From positions 1 through 64,000 of the forward strand of contig SNVD02011452.1 in assembly GCA_013180625.2 (NCBI GenBank): a DNA stretch of 64,000 bases, in the 5' to 3' direction. The first letter of the stretch is position 1; each line of letters starts with the position of its first letter. The notes beneath the pieces were generated by a model that had not been told where the DNA came from, made no database searches, and was given only the letters and a program-made list of their open reading frames with translations. The DNA is from Boswellia sacra (Eukaryota; Streptophyta; Magnoliopsida; Sapindales; Burseraceae). Both the position numbers and the translations under genes were made by a program. This document shows positions 47,514 to 59,873 of this stretch, piece by piece.

Positions 47514-48668
47514 GTGAGCAATATAGCAAGGGCCTGCTAACAGATAACACATAGCTTTCAGGTGGAAGTTGCTCAATGACACTGTTATTTTCCCCATGAC
47601 GTTGTACAATGTCTAATTCTTATAGTTTTCTTGAGTTGTATTCATTTTTGCTCAATCTTTTAGTCTTTGTTTATAGGTTCTTGCCACTTCCATCTGGGTT
47701 TTGGTCCTAAACAAAGCTGTCTTTGTAAGCTGTATTCTTAAAGCAGAGATATAACTGCTCAATCTTGGTCCTTGTATTCTTATATCTTTGTATATACTTT
47801 CTGGTAAACTATTACTTACCGAAAGCACTGTTATTACAGTTACTTTGTAAAAGCACTTTTATGATTGGTAACAACATATCTAATAGCTTTGACCTGTTAT
47901 GTATTGATTGAGGATAAGTTTGAAGCAAGATATAAACTCAAATGTCCTGAATTTGACTCATATAAATTGCAACAGGTCATCTTTGTTGGCTTAGCAGCAT
48001 ATCGGATCAATAATTACTGTTAGATTAGTATTTCTTAAATATATCAATAGTATTGTTATGACCTTCTAATGCTATTGACTATGATGTATGACTTTTTAGA
48101 TAATTAAACATTTTTTAAGTTATGAATTTATTTTTAAATTATAATTAAGTCAAAAGATAAAAAACTTCAATATTTTAACTTTATTTTGACATAAATAATT
48201 ATTATTTTTATAATAAATCTCAACAATATAAAAAAGTCACAAAATCCAAGGAATAATTTTAATTTTTAATAAGTTTAATTTTCTTCTTAATTTTTTTATT
48301 ATCTAATTAAGTTGAGTAAAAAAAATTCGAAACAATTTTTTTATGATTTGATTGACGAGTGAATTATGGTCCATGGAATGAGATGTCCCATTTGTTAATC
48401 GGCCATATACTAAAAAAGAAAAAAAATAATAAAATTAGATTATATTTGAGTAGTATTATTCCATTTTAATATATCTTTATCCCTAATTAAAAATATAAAG
48501 AAATATTATTTGAAATTAAAAAAAAAGGAGTCAGATATTTTGGTATCACTGCACTGACCTCAAAGACACTGTCTGGTTCCTAGCCATTAACCAATCCTTT
48601 ACTCATCTTCATCTTCATCATCCTCATCTTCATTCACACTTCACACCTCTCCATGTGTCCACCCCTTT
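47514..48668. other. Spacer between CYCA2 and GLYK
   Basis: The 3' UTR of the cyclin gene, then AT-rich sequence, then a CT/CATC-rich promoter stretch near 48600-48660. No additional gene was seen. Confidence 0.6.
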
Positions 48669-48720
48669 GAGAGACAGAGAGAGAGAGAGAGAGAGACAGA
48701 GAGAGAACCAGAGAGATAGA
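48669..48720 (+). repeat. GA microsatellite in the GLYK 5' UTR
   Basis: An almost pure GA run with a few interruptions ends at the start codon region. GA-rich 5' UTRs are common in plants and may bind GAGA-type factors. Length variation between individuals is likely. Confidence 0.75.
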
Positions 48721-48721
48721 G

Positions 48722-51700
48722 ATGAGAATGGCAACTTTGAATATCTTATCTCCATCTTCATTGGTCACTTCTCTATATTATAATAGTAATAATAATAATA
48801 CTATTTGTAATCGTAGTTCTCCTAGTAGTTATCTTTATAATAGAGAATATTATAATAATAATAATTATAGTAACAATGATAAAGCTCTTTCCTTTCCACC
48901 TTCTCATCAACACTTGTCTGTTGTTTCTTCTCTCCTGTCACAAACCAAGTCAAACCCATCTCCTAGATTCCCTCCAATGCCAACCCACATCCCAAAATCA
49001 GGTATTTTTATCGTTTTTTCATTCAAAGTTTTGATTTTTAATAGTCTTGTGTGGAATTTATGCAAGGGTCATGGCTGCTAAGGGAGTTAGTTATTTTTGG
49101 TTATTGTTTTTGGACTTGGAATTCAGGACTTCGAATTTTGTTAATGTAATATGTTTTGTTCAGAGTTGTGTAAATTATGTTCTTGTTTATTGTTTTTGGT
49201 TGCTGTTTGGAATTCATTGATGAGGTTAAGCTACATGAGGAAGGAGATTTGATGTCCACTCTTTGTTCACTTTTGAGCATTTTACCTTATGGGCATCCCA
49301 AAGTCTGGAAATTTGCTTCTTTATTTATTTATTTATTTTTGTTTGGAATTCTATTCTAAGTGCCCTTTCAGTGTTCCTAATCTTGGGCCATAGCGCAATT
49401 GTAAGTTGATGGTTACTACTATTGCTTGTTGCACTAGAGAAAACTGTCTTGGATTTATTTATTTATTTATTATTATTTTTTTTTTTGCCATTCTCTTTAA
49501 TTAAAAGTAGCAGGGAAAGTGGAAATTAGCAGCAGCTAAATACTGACTGGTTTCTTCTAGTTCTAAATGGTCAGATAGTAAAGCTATTAGTGGTTGACCA
49601 TCAAATATTCAATGTGGAACGATTTCATACTTTGTTCATCATGTTCTCCTGGCTGCTGAAAGAACTTGTTACTTTATTCATTTGTTAGTTAATTTTGACT
49701 GGATTTAAGGGTGATCTTTTACCCCTTTTCATTTCTATGTTTGGGGACATTTTCTGCAGGAAGTGGACATTCATGGATGCAAGACAATTCCATGCATGAA
49801 AATGTTGCTGCGGGCGCTGGCTTGAAGCAGGATCTTATGTGTTCAGCCCTTCCCACACAACCTGCTCAGACCGCATCTGTTCAGGACCTTTTTGAATTTA
49901 TATGCTCAGGTCCTCTCATGGACAAGTTGGGACTGTCCAGAGAAAAGATAGCCGAGTCTGTCGACAAGTGGATAGCGTATAACTCATATTTGTGTCGATT
50001 GTTTCAGCTCAATGAACTGTTTCTTACAGTCCCAGAGAAAGCAAGGTTTTTTCACTACTATATTCCTGTTTTCTTATGGTGTGAAGATCAAATTTCTCAG
50101 CACAGGTCCAAATTTAAGGATAGAGAAGATATACCTCCCTTAGTGGTATGTGTGTATGTTATTTTTCTATTTGGATTTTAGTAACTGCTTGTATCCCTTA
50201 TACCCATTTGATTGACATGTGATTGAGGCATTCAGGGTTCTAAATGATATTGCTGACATTGTTGTGATAATGCAGATTGGTTTTAGTGCCCCTCAAGGTT
50301 GTGGAAAGACAACACTTGTCTTTGCTCTTGATTATCTTTTCAAAAAAACTGGCAGGTAGCTTGCAGAGCAATGGAAACTTACTAAATAGGCATTATTTTG
50401 TGCGACTTGACTCTGTTTTTTGTGAAAAGAATAGAAAAAGAGGACCAATAGAAATAGCTGATGTAAGTTCATGTTTCAGGAAGTGTGCAACTCTATCCAT
50501 AGATGATTTCTATTTGACCTATGAGGGTCAGGTAATATTTCAGGAACCTTTCGTGTTTGCTTCTTTTTCTTCTTTTTGTTGTTATTTATGACGCAAGCTT
50601 TCGTTAAATGCAGGCTAAATTAAGAGAAGCAAATCCAGGGAATGCACTTCTAGAGGTGCTGTCTATTTGCTTTCTTTTTAATGGTTGACAATTTTGACGG
50701 AGAACCAGAGTTATTTGTGAATTACCAAATATCTCAAAATGGTTTGTCTGTGTTTGCTTGTTTCTAGTTTCGTGGAAATGCTGGAAGCCATGATCTTCAA
50801 TTGTCTGTTGAAACATTGACAGCTGTAAGCAAGTTGACAAAAGAAGGTGAGGTGTCTTATTCACTCAACATCTTTTGTATTTAATGCATTTCTCCTCTTT
50901 TGATTGGTTTTGTTGGAGGTATTCAGGTATGAAGATGAAGATACCTCGATATGATAAAGTAAGCATACAAAATTTTTTATTTTTCTTCTCCCAAACAAGT
51001 CTTTTTAGCTTTAAAGCTGCTTATAATAAGTTGTTTTAAAGCTGCTTATAATAAGTTGTTGTCGCATACAGTCTGCATATAATGGGAGGGGTGATAGAGC
51101 TGATCCTTCAACATGGCCAGAGGTTGAAGGTCCCTTAACGGTACATAAATCTCTATCTAGAGCTTGCAATGGTTGGCCGCAATTTCATATAAAACTCAAA
51201 CCGAATTTTATACTGACTGGACCATGAACTCAAGGGATTTCTGTAAATGTTAAAAGCCATAACTAATTATGCTGGAAAGTTTTAGTGGCTGATAGAACAA
51301 ACTTGGTCCATGGACCAAACCATGAACTAATTGGTTGCTATGATATAATAATGTCAGGTTGCTATCACATTTTAACTTCCTTTGTAAAGATAGTTCATTA
51401 TATGGTTTCTACTGACCACTGATTTGTGCGTTGGTCGATCATTTAGGTTGTCCTGTTCGAAGGTTGGATGCTTGGTTTTAAACCTCGTCCTGTTGAATCC
51501 GTTAAAGCTGTTCATCCACAGGTTAGGACACTGAAGTTTAGAGCACTTAGTCGTTAATTGTGCGCATTCCTTATTAATTCATTATTCCTATAGTAAAAGT
51601 CCTTTAAATTTGTTCTTTTACAGTTAGAAACCATCAATAAAAATCTTGAAGCTTATTATGATGCTTGGGACAAGTTCATAAAAGCATGGATTGTCATCAA

Positions 51701-52133
51701 AATCAAGGACCCAGGTTGTGTCTACGAGTGGCGTTTGCAGGTAGGTCTTATGTTATCAGATTACTGCACTTGCTTGCAAAATTCTTTTAAAGGTTGTAGC
51801 CTGGTTGTTTCATTAATGTCCTGGGGGGGTTTTCGCAGGCAGAGATTGCAATGAGAGAGGCAGGCAACCCTGGGATGTCTGACGAGGAGGTCTGTTTAGA
51901 TTAAATATTACATGTTATAACTTGTAAGATATTATTTACTGTTCTTGCAGCAGGTTGTATCTTTCTGAAATCAAAATTTACCGGTGCATATATTACAGGT
52001 GAAAGATTTTGTTTCGCGTTATCTGCCTGCATACAGTGCCTACCTTCCCACCCTCTACTCAGAAGGACCCAACGGATCAGATCCGGAGCATTTACTTGTT
52101 ATAGAAATTGATGAAGGGAGGAATCCAATTTAA
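48722..52133 (+). CDS. D-glycerate 3-kinase, chloroplastic (GLYK)
   Basis: It catalyses ATP-dependent phosphorylation of D-glycerate to 3-phosphoglycerate, the last step of the photorespiratory cycle, in the chloroplast stroma. The 12 exons are 48722-49001, 49760-50145, 50276-50355, 50480-50531, 50614-50655, 50768-50846, 50927-50958, 51072-51140, 51447-51521, 51624-51740, 51839-51889 and 51999-52133, giving 465 codons plus stop, close to the Arabidopsis protein. The N-terminus is a Ser/Asn-rich transit peptide with two asparagine runs. The kinase core has P-loop GFSAPQGCGKTT (from residue 224), then TLSIDDFYLT, GNAGSHDLQL, VVLFEGWMLGF and DPGCVYEWRLQAE. The C-terminus (YLPAYSAYLP...LLVIEIDEGRNP) is typical of the family. 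The in-frame stop after exon 3 lies in a 124-bp intron, so there is no truncation. MRMA is the first ATG. Confidence 0.94.
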
Positions 52134-53127
52134 CTTTTAGGTAGCTATGTCATAGCTATTTCAGCGTTCCAGATTACTGTAATAGCCAATTTTTTGTTCC
52201 TCCGGGAAGATGTAATTTCTAGCGGTAGCATTTTTTATTAAGCAAATAAGATCAATGAGAAATCGATGTAAATGAGAAATGTAAATTATTATAATAGATA
52301 TTTCTATTAGAAAAGAAAAAAATTTCATTCTTGGGCCTTCGGTATTTCAGGAGTTTATGATCAGAACTTGCACTATAAGGTTATGCAAAAGCTGCAGACC
52401 TCAGTGTAGCGTAAAATTCAAAGAGCCTTCACATTTTCTTGAACTTATACCGGTGATTCCAGATATTTTGGAAAGTTGCTGCAAATGAATCTCCATGATC
52501 CCCATCCTGTGGCATGCTAATTCCGCCCTATTTAGTTGTCAGGATGTGTGGCGTGTACATTGACTTCTAAGATTATATTCTGTTTGTATCATCGTAAATT
52601 ACTGAAAGTATATCCGATAAACTAACTGGGTTGCTTAATGTTACTTTGAAGATGTTTATTTTCATAGCTACATCATGCAACTCCTTGTTACCAAGCATAG
52701 CATAATACTTAATTGATTGTATGAGCGGTACACATGCACAAACATTAAGAAATGATATGCTAGTACGTTCATTCATTCGTAATTTTAGAAAATTGTTTAT
52801 TATTTTTAGAAAAATAAAGACGTATCAGTGCATTTAAATTAATATCAATCACATATTATTTAAATTAATAAAAAAATAAAACCAACCACAAATTCTTTTT
52901 AAATTTGAAAACAAAAACTTATAATTCACAAACAAATACCTCAAGAAACTAAAATGAGTATAAGGTACAAAATTTATACTGAAATTCAAAAGTAGATAGC
53001 CATTTGTCCAGATAACTTAATACTCTTGAATTAACATTTCATGCAATAAATTATAACCATGAAACCTGAAACCATTGAATTAACAGCAAGTTAATTCAAT
53101 ATTAACCAATCAGGCAATATTTGCCCA
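52134..53127. other. Convergent region between GLYK and the CYSTM-like gene
   Basis: It contains the 3' UTR of GLYK and, at the right, the 3' UTR of the minus-strand small gene. No ORF with recognisable content. Confidence 0.6.
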
Positions 53128-53388
53128 TCAGCTGCAGCAACAGCAGATGCTTTCCAAACAGCACTCACAGCTTTCAAAGCAGCAGAAGCAGCAGCATAGT
53201 GCAAACAAACTGTGTATCAGACAAGCAAAAACATAGTCATAATCACAAAGAGATCATGGAAAGCAGAAGCACCATAAAAGGAGAGGAAAGTTAGAAAGTT
53301 CTAACCAGGAATAGAGGCAACCTTTCTCCTCGCGGCGTTTCTGGATATGGTCATAGTATGAAATGCTTTGGTCTGGAGGTGCATCCAT
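53128..53388 (-). CDS. CYSTM-like cysteine-rich transmembrane small protein
   Basis: Two exons, 53388-53306 and 53209-53128, are joined by a 96-bp GT-AG intron and give 54 codons plus stop. The N-terminal half is polar ([19 protein letters not shown], then EEKGCLYSC). The C-terminal half is a tail of about 26 residues with 14 cysteines mixed with Leu, Phe, Ala and Ile ([24 protein letters not shown]). This is the layout of the eukaryotic CYSTM class of tail-anchored small proteins, some of which affect stress tolerance and pathogen response. The split codon TG|T restores a cysteine at the junction, which supports the intron. A TATA box lies about 80 bp upstream. A lipidated or metal-binding cysteine-rich tail would be an alternative reading. 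The exact subfamily is not assigned. Confidence 0.8.
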
Positions 53389-53465
53389 TGCTTCTCTGTT
53401 ATGTATTTTTTTGGTAGTACTTTATGTATAGCAAGGACAAAGGGGAATGGGGAAAAAGTAACAAA

Positions 53466-53472
53466 ATTTATA
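53466..53472 (-). promoter_or_regulatory. TATA box of the CYSTM-like gene
   Basis: On the minus strand, TATAAAT lies about 80 bp upstream of the ATG at 53388, a normal distance for a short 5' UTR. Confidence 0.5.
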
Positions 53473-54364
53473 GGCAAGAAGGGGAAGACCAACAGATAAG
53501 AGAAGGCTAAAAGGTCGTTTTCACTTAACAAAGTTGTTTCGTCTATCTGTATCCATTATTGTGGTAGTTATGGAAAATAGAAGGGCAAGGTCCCCCATCT
53601 CCTTGGCTAGTTCCATCTCTTGAGCAGTCATAAACAAGTCCAGCTGTGAGAAGCGTGCCTATTGGGACCTGCCACATGGATGCTTTAAATGTATACAGCA
53701 ATGTAACCATCACTGGTTTGAATTTTTGGACGCATTCACTGATTCTGTGATTCACATGTGGCTTCTATCATAGGAGATGAAACTAGTAATCAGAGCATCT
53801 TTACTGTAACAAACATTCATAGTTTCATACTAGTGCGGTCTTATTCTTCCTCTTTAATTGACATTAAGGATTCACATGTTTCATGAGACCAAAAAAGACA
53901 ACTTATTTACAATCAACATTTCTTACAACATAAATTAGCAAAATATCAATAAATAGGTAATTACCATGTCATACAATTTAACCTCTTTAATTTATTTTCA
54001 TTTTTAACTCGTTGAATAATATTTTATCAGCTTAAGTTGTAAGAAATATTGGTTGTAGATGAGCTGTAAGTTTAGCATGACTCAAAGAGAAATGCTTTTG
54101 AGCATTTGCTTTTGTCGAACTGATTATTTCATAAGTTACAGCAACCGTGAATGTACCAAAAGAAAGTTGAATGTTGAGATGATAAGTTGATGACTTTTTC
54201 TTCTATACAATTTGGGATAAGTGATTCTGTTCCATTTACTTTCTCGCATTTCATTTTCCTGCAAAATATTTTAACAACTAAATGATTCATTTGCACACTT
54301 CTCTTCATTTATGCATGGACCAGAATGAGACGTTGATGGACCAAAAATGACAAGTTACGTAATA
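53473..54364. other. Promoter region of the CYSTM-like gene and spacer
   Basis: The nearer part is the minus-strand promoter and contains GC-richer words (GGCAAGGTCCCCCATC, CCTGCCACATGG). The far part is AT-rich and ends with the TAATA target duplication (54360-54364). A 70-codon minus ORF at 53543-53755 is not supported as a gene. Confidence 0.5.
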
Positions 54365-57300
54365 TGACACGACCCGCCCCTAGCTACACGGGCGAATCAT
54401 GCCTAAAACTGTGGACTTCTGACTGTTTCTTAATTCTTCTCTTTCTCATAGAACAAACTTGAAATAATTTCCATTACATCCACAAATGAAATTTAAATAA
54501 AACAATTTAACTATTACAACCTTGACCTATCCTTGCACCATCACGTGGCTGGGCCTCCACACTTCCTAATTAGATCACATTTTGCTTTATCCTGGGGGGG
54601 AAATTTTAAAAAAAAGAAAGAAAAATAAAAACAAAGATGTGAGTATAAAACTCAGTGAGTGGGGATATAAAAAAATGTAATTGTAAATAAATCCAAAAGA
54701 AATCATATTGTTATAAAATAAATATTTGCTTTATATTAAAAGAAATAGTCTTTATAATCTATAACTTTCATATCATCTAAAATATCATAAAATTTTAAAA
54801 TAAATAACTATTGAATGACTAAATTCATCAAAATACTAGTTATAATTAAAACAATAAAATAATCATCTTTAATCGTATAATACGATGCTCTTGATGATCA
54901 TGCTAAAATCATTGCTTCAGTTATTTACTATGCAAAACATAATTTTCTTAAAAATCTTCTTTCAAAAGAAACTTTTGTGAATCATGCTTCTTTTTCAAAC
55001 TAACTCATATAAACATATTCAAAACTCTTTTCATTATACTAAACAAGTACCCCTGGAACTGTCTCATCCTGCCTGGCGAGATCTAACATCGCATAGGCAG
55101 AACTATCTGAATTTCCTCATACCTGGTGAGATTTACATCACGCAGGCAGAGCTATCTGTACCTGGCGAGATCTAACATCGCACAGGCCTGCTATCTGGTC
55201 ATACGCATGCGTAGAGCTGCCCCCAAAGGGCTAAAGCGCCCAGATCACACGGCCCAAAGCCTCTATGTGTGTCTGAACGGGCCCCAAAGGCCTCTATCTT
55301 TCTATCTGAAATCTGCTGTCTCACTGTCTAATTGAGCTGGGTACTAGCTTAGTATAATATAATTAAACTTTCTTCTTTTCTCTAAAACTGATTTCTTTTC
55401 AAAATTTGTGAAACTTATATAAGCTGAAACTCATAATATCTGAATCCTTGAAAATCCATGATAAATATTTAAAAGAATAATTGCAAATACTTTGAGAAAT
55501 CCTTGAAATTAAATTGCTATATAAAAAAATATGATCATAATTGTTCTGCTCTTACACTTTCTATAAAATGGTAAAATATGCATCTATAATAATATAGAAA
55601 ACGATTCATATATAAAACATGAATCTTTCTTAAAAATGCTAGATCATTCTTTAAAACTAACTTTGCAACTAAAATTTATATCTATAACCATTTGGAAAAC
55701 TAGATTTGAAACATCTTAATAAGTGAAAGCAAATATAACAAATGAGTCTATTTACCCTCGAGAAAATAAAAAAGAAACTAACTTGAATTCTTCTGAATTT
55801 GCTAAAATTCTCAGAAATTCTATTAAATGCTAAATAAACATAGCTAAATAAATACTAAAACATATTTCTAATTATCCAGAAAAAATAAATCTTCTACTCT
55901 TTCTAAAACTTTCTAAAATATCCATAAAATAAAATACTTTTCATCTCACTATAAACCATAATTTATATTTCTATCTCAAAATCTCATATATCATACTTTA
56001 ACTGAAATCTTTATGACTATTCTAAATTTTTAATAATTTTACATTCAGGTCCCTGAAAATTCTGGAATAGCTTTCTAAATTTACAATTCAGCCCCTACTG
56101 CTAGGTAGTTTTAAAATTTTGCATTGTTACCCCTACAGAATTAAATTCTAATTTCCAAAACTTTTTCTTTTTACTTTGCTATTATTTTCAATATAAAATC
56201 ACTTATCATTTTGTTAACCAAAATCACATTTCTTCAACATATGTATTTATTTAAAGAAAATAACCCAATACCTCAATTTTCTATACTAATTCATCTAATT
56301 ATAAATGTCTCTTTTCTAATCATAAACAAAAACTTTCTACTTCCCACCAACATATAATATATATACATTCATGCTACAACTTTCACTTTAAATTTATTTT
56401 TCTCTTGTACTCAAACTTATCGAAACAACATTTACTATATATTCAAAAACTAATCTACTAGCACTACCCATAACCATCCTTCTATCCAAAATCTAATACT
56501 TTACACACACTTATTATCAAAATACCTAAATCACCATCATCTATTCTAAAAACCTTTAATATAACTCAATTAATTAATTAATAACTTAAATCATATGAAA
56601 AACCATAAATTTGATACACTTTAAAATAATATGAAATTCTCAAAACATAATCCACTCACAAATTGGATTGCACAACTTGGTTAGCTTGGATTTGATTCCA
56701 AAATCAACATTCTGCCTATCCGGCCACATTCCTCAACAAAAATTAATCCTTCATTGTCCTAACATCATAAAAGAGCTCATCACATCATATTCAATTAGTA
56801 ATCAACTTGAATATTTAAAATTCTCAATATCCAACTTCATATCTTAATCCAATCAATCCTAATTAATTGTATTTCTGCGCTTCTTATACAGAGCAGTTCT
56901 TATTGTCTGATTTTTAATAAATAATTGACTTATCAGAATGGTCTAAAATTTTATACAAACTTTCTACACATACATATCTAATAACATATAAAATTTTATA
57001 GCATTCCAAGTTCATTAAGTACCTCAAAATCCTCATGTTTCTAGATACAAAAATTCTGTAAATTCATTTCCAGAACTGACCTCTCCATATTCCAAAATAC
57101 ATGATAATTTGCACTAAATTCGCAAATTCACAAAACTCTCCAGTTTTAAACTGCACATATACACAAACTCGTATCCCAAATTTCATAATTTTTGAAGACC
57201 TCTAGATACCTCAATTCACTTACCCAAAACTGATTTTCTGCAGAAAAACTGAATTTCCAATAGTAAACAGTAAACTTCGAAAATTCATAATAAATTGCAT

Positions 57301-57893
57301 ACTCAACATTTTTCAGTGAATCAAATTTTAAACAAATCCTTATGATGTCTATTTTAACATATATAAATTCCAGAATCAGATTCAAAGCCAATAAATTGCA
57401 GAAATTTTCGAAATTTCTACTGTTCACAGAACCCTAAATTTAATTTCAACAACTTAAACCTTCAAATTCACCAAGACAAACCATAAACACATCAAGAAAA
57501 TGATCAATTACCTTAAATAAGACTTCAATTCCATCTTGATCCTCTTTCTCTTTCTAGATTCTCTCTCTAAAAATTTTAAAACATCCAAACATCTCCTTTA
57601 ATTTCAATCCTCTTGCATGAAAAATACAAAAATAACCTAATATTATATTGGAATTATAAATATTACCTTGTTTTTCTCTTCACACAAGCCTCAATTTGGA
57701 TTTTTTTTTCCCATTCTCCTCTCTTCTCCCGTCTGTCTTCTCTCCATTTTTCTGGAATTCTCATCTCTTTTTTTTTTTTTTTTGTTCTTATAATTAATTT
57801 TTTCTAAGGGCTGGGCTTATTATGTGAGTTGGGTTGGCATAAAAGAATGGGCTTGGGCTCTTTTTTTTATAAGCCCATGAATGAGGTGTTTCA
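54365..57893 (-). repeat. 3' LTR of the reverse-oriented element
   Basis: 3,529 bp. Near its end (in element orientation) it holds CACTGAGTTTTATACTCAC (54657-54639). A GC-richer patch at 55060-55320 has repeated CTGGCGAGATCTAACATCGC-type words. ORFs inside it are repeated in the other LTR and are not genes. Confidence 0.92.
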
Positions 57894-57913
57894 ATACTAC
57901 CTCCTCAAAAAAA
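57894..57913 (-). other. Polypurine tract of the reverse-oriented element
   Basis: On the minus strand, TTTTTTTGAGGAGGTAGTAT lies directly before the 3' LTR. Just upstream, 57911-57930 reads TTCGAGGACGAAAT, a word often seen at the end of pol in Del/Tekay elements (FEDEIF), which supports the lineage. Confidence 0.75.
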
Positions 57914-59858
57914 TTTCGTCCTCGAAATTTGCAATAGGTCTAAAGGGTCCAAGTGATAGAACATATTTATGTAGTACTATATAATAATACAAATATATTG
58001 TTTGCTTTGAGAATCATGTAACATGACTGTTCTATTTCTTCATTCACTATTAAAAATCATTTCAATAAGCTACAACCTTGATTTCTCACAAAAAAGAATA
58101 AAGGCTCTGATTGTTGCAAGAATATTTCGTCTTCCATGTGAATCAAGATCTGTCTCTAGATTAGGAAGACAAATTTTCAATTCTTTTGACTTATAAATGT
58201 AACCATTTCTTTCTTAACTTCTCCCGTACATATTTTCACTTCTTAAAACCAATTAATGAGTTGCCAAATTGGTACGACACATCCTAATTATCGCTATCCT
58301 TAGGATCCCGGCGCTTCGAAGGAAAGCAATAACCAAGATATGTCATTACTAAAGGCACTCTTTATACTTCTACTGCACAAACTTGATAAAGTACTTGTAA
58401 GAATCGTACATGAGTCCGGAACTTGTATCTAAAAGACCATGGATGCATCTATATAAAAAAAAGTCAATAAAAATCTTGACAATATATCATTTGCCTTTCA
58501 AACTTAACCAACTTACAAATCATTTAAAATAATAGTAATAATTATAATAACATCATCAACACCAACATGTCCCATACGTATTTCCATCATCATGGACTCT
58601 TGTCCTCATCTCAACTCAGTCATGATATTCTTCTAATGTAATGTCATTAGCCTCAAACTCTTTAAATGCTTTGTTCATCACAAATCCAACAATAATAACT
58701 TAACTTCTTGCCAATAATATATAAAAATTTATAACTATTATTGCAAACATATTGTACACCTATTCATAACCATAAACTGAATCAAATAATCATGTCAAAA
58801 TCTATACAAGATAAAGAGTCCACTTGCACACTATATTGTATAGAAATACATATAGTTCCCTCGACATATTGTCAAAAATAATGATGTGCATATATTGAAA
58901 TATCACTTGAAAATCTAAATTACTACCTCAAAGCCCTCTTCGTCATATAAATAACATGAAAACGTCATAACTGATAACCCTACAAATCACTTCTTTTCAA
59001 AACTATCTCACATGATTCAAAGTCTTAGTTAGGTCATGACACTGATGTAGTTCCACTTTCATAACTAAGCGAAGCCAACCTTATATTTCTTATTGAGCCA
59101 CTTAAATCCTTCTATTTGTCCATATACATCACATAAGTTGGACTAAAGATCCAATGACCCACTTCTGACAATACATCAAGAAAATAAATTCTAGGCTCCA
59201 CAAAAGTACTTCCACGCTCTCTAAAATCTTGATCATTATCTCATTAGTAATAAAATCAATATTGAATACTTCATCTTCACTAATATAAATTTTTTTTTTC
59301 CATCATTTCACACTACTATGTAAAGATATGCTCTAGGCATTATGTCATTATCATTAAATGCCTGCTCATATCTCAACTTACTACTCCCAAAACTCAATAC
59401 TTCAATGTAAAAGCTTCAATCATCTTATGTCATCGTATACTACATATCACACATAACTCAATTATCATAAAAATCATCACAATTAATAGCACTAACATAA
59501 CTCAAAAATTAAGCTATACATAAATCCTCTAATTCACAACGCTTGATAAGAGTATCCAGCCTTATATCGAATATTTCCGTTCAAATCTTAACAACTCAAA
59601 ATACTAACATAGAACAAACGGCTATGTCCTAAAATAATTAGGTAAGCAATAAATTCTAAGATAAGTATCTAACGTCATAACAAAGTCATAACTAACTAAT
59701 CTCTCTTTGAGCTACTAGGTCTAAGCCAATTTATTTCTCCAACTTTGTTCATATGAGGTTGCCACCTCTAAGTTTGATGGTGCTTCCACAGACAACTATA
59801 TCTTTCTAAAGCAAATACTTCTATCTGATATAGTAAGAGTCTGAAGAATCCTAACCAT
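57914..59858 (-). other. Non-coding interior of the reverse-oriented element
   Basis: About 1.9 kb, AT-rich, with no ORF above 60 codons on either strand and no gag, protease, reverse transcriptase or integrase motif that I can see. Only the last bases next to the polypurine tract recall the end of pol. Confidence 0.7.
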
Positions 59859-59870
59859 GCTCTGATACCA
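59859..59870 (-). other. Primer-binding site (initiator tRNA-Met)
   Basis: On the minus strand, TGGTATCAGAGC follows the 5' LTR after the three-base spacer ATT. It fixes the orientation of the element. Confidence 0.88.
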
Positions 59871-59873
59871 AAT

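Noticed and set aside
50276..50591. Apparent stop after the GLYK P-loop exon suggesting a broken gene
   Set aside because: The stop falls in an intron (50356-50479); splicing at GGCAG|GTAGC and TTTCAG|GAAG restores the frame into the next conserved exon.
54984..55335. ORFs repeated at 55126-55335 and 60636-60845, and the 93-codon minus-strand pair at 57146 and 62656, as genes
   Set aside because: They recur at the same place in both LTRs because the LTRs are duplicates. No domain is seen, and the differences between copies do not suggest coding constraint.
57914..59858. Hidden gag-pol in the interior of the reverse-oriented element
   Set aside because: No ORF above 60 codons and no zinc knuckle, DTG protease or reverse transcriptase motif could be seen on either strand.
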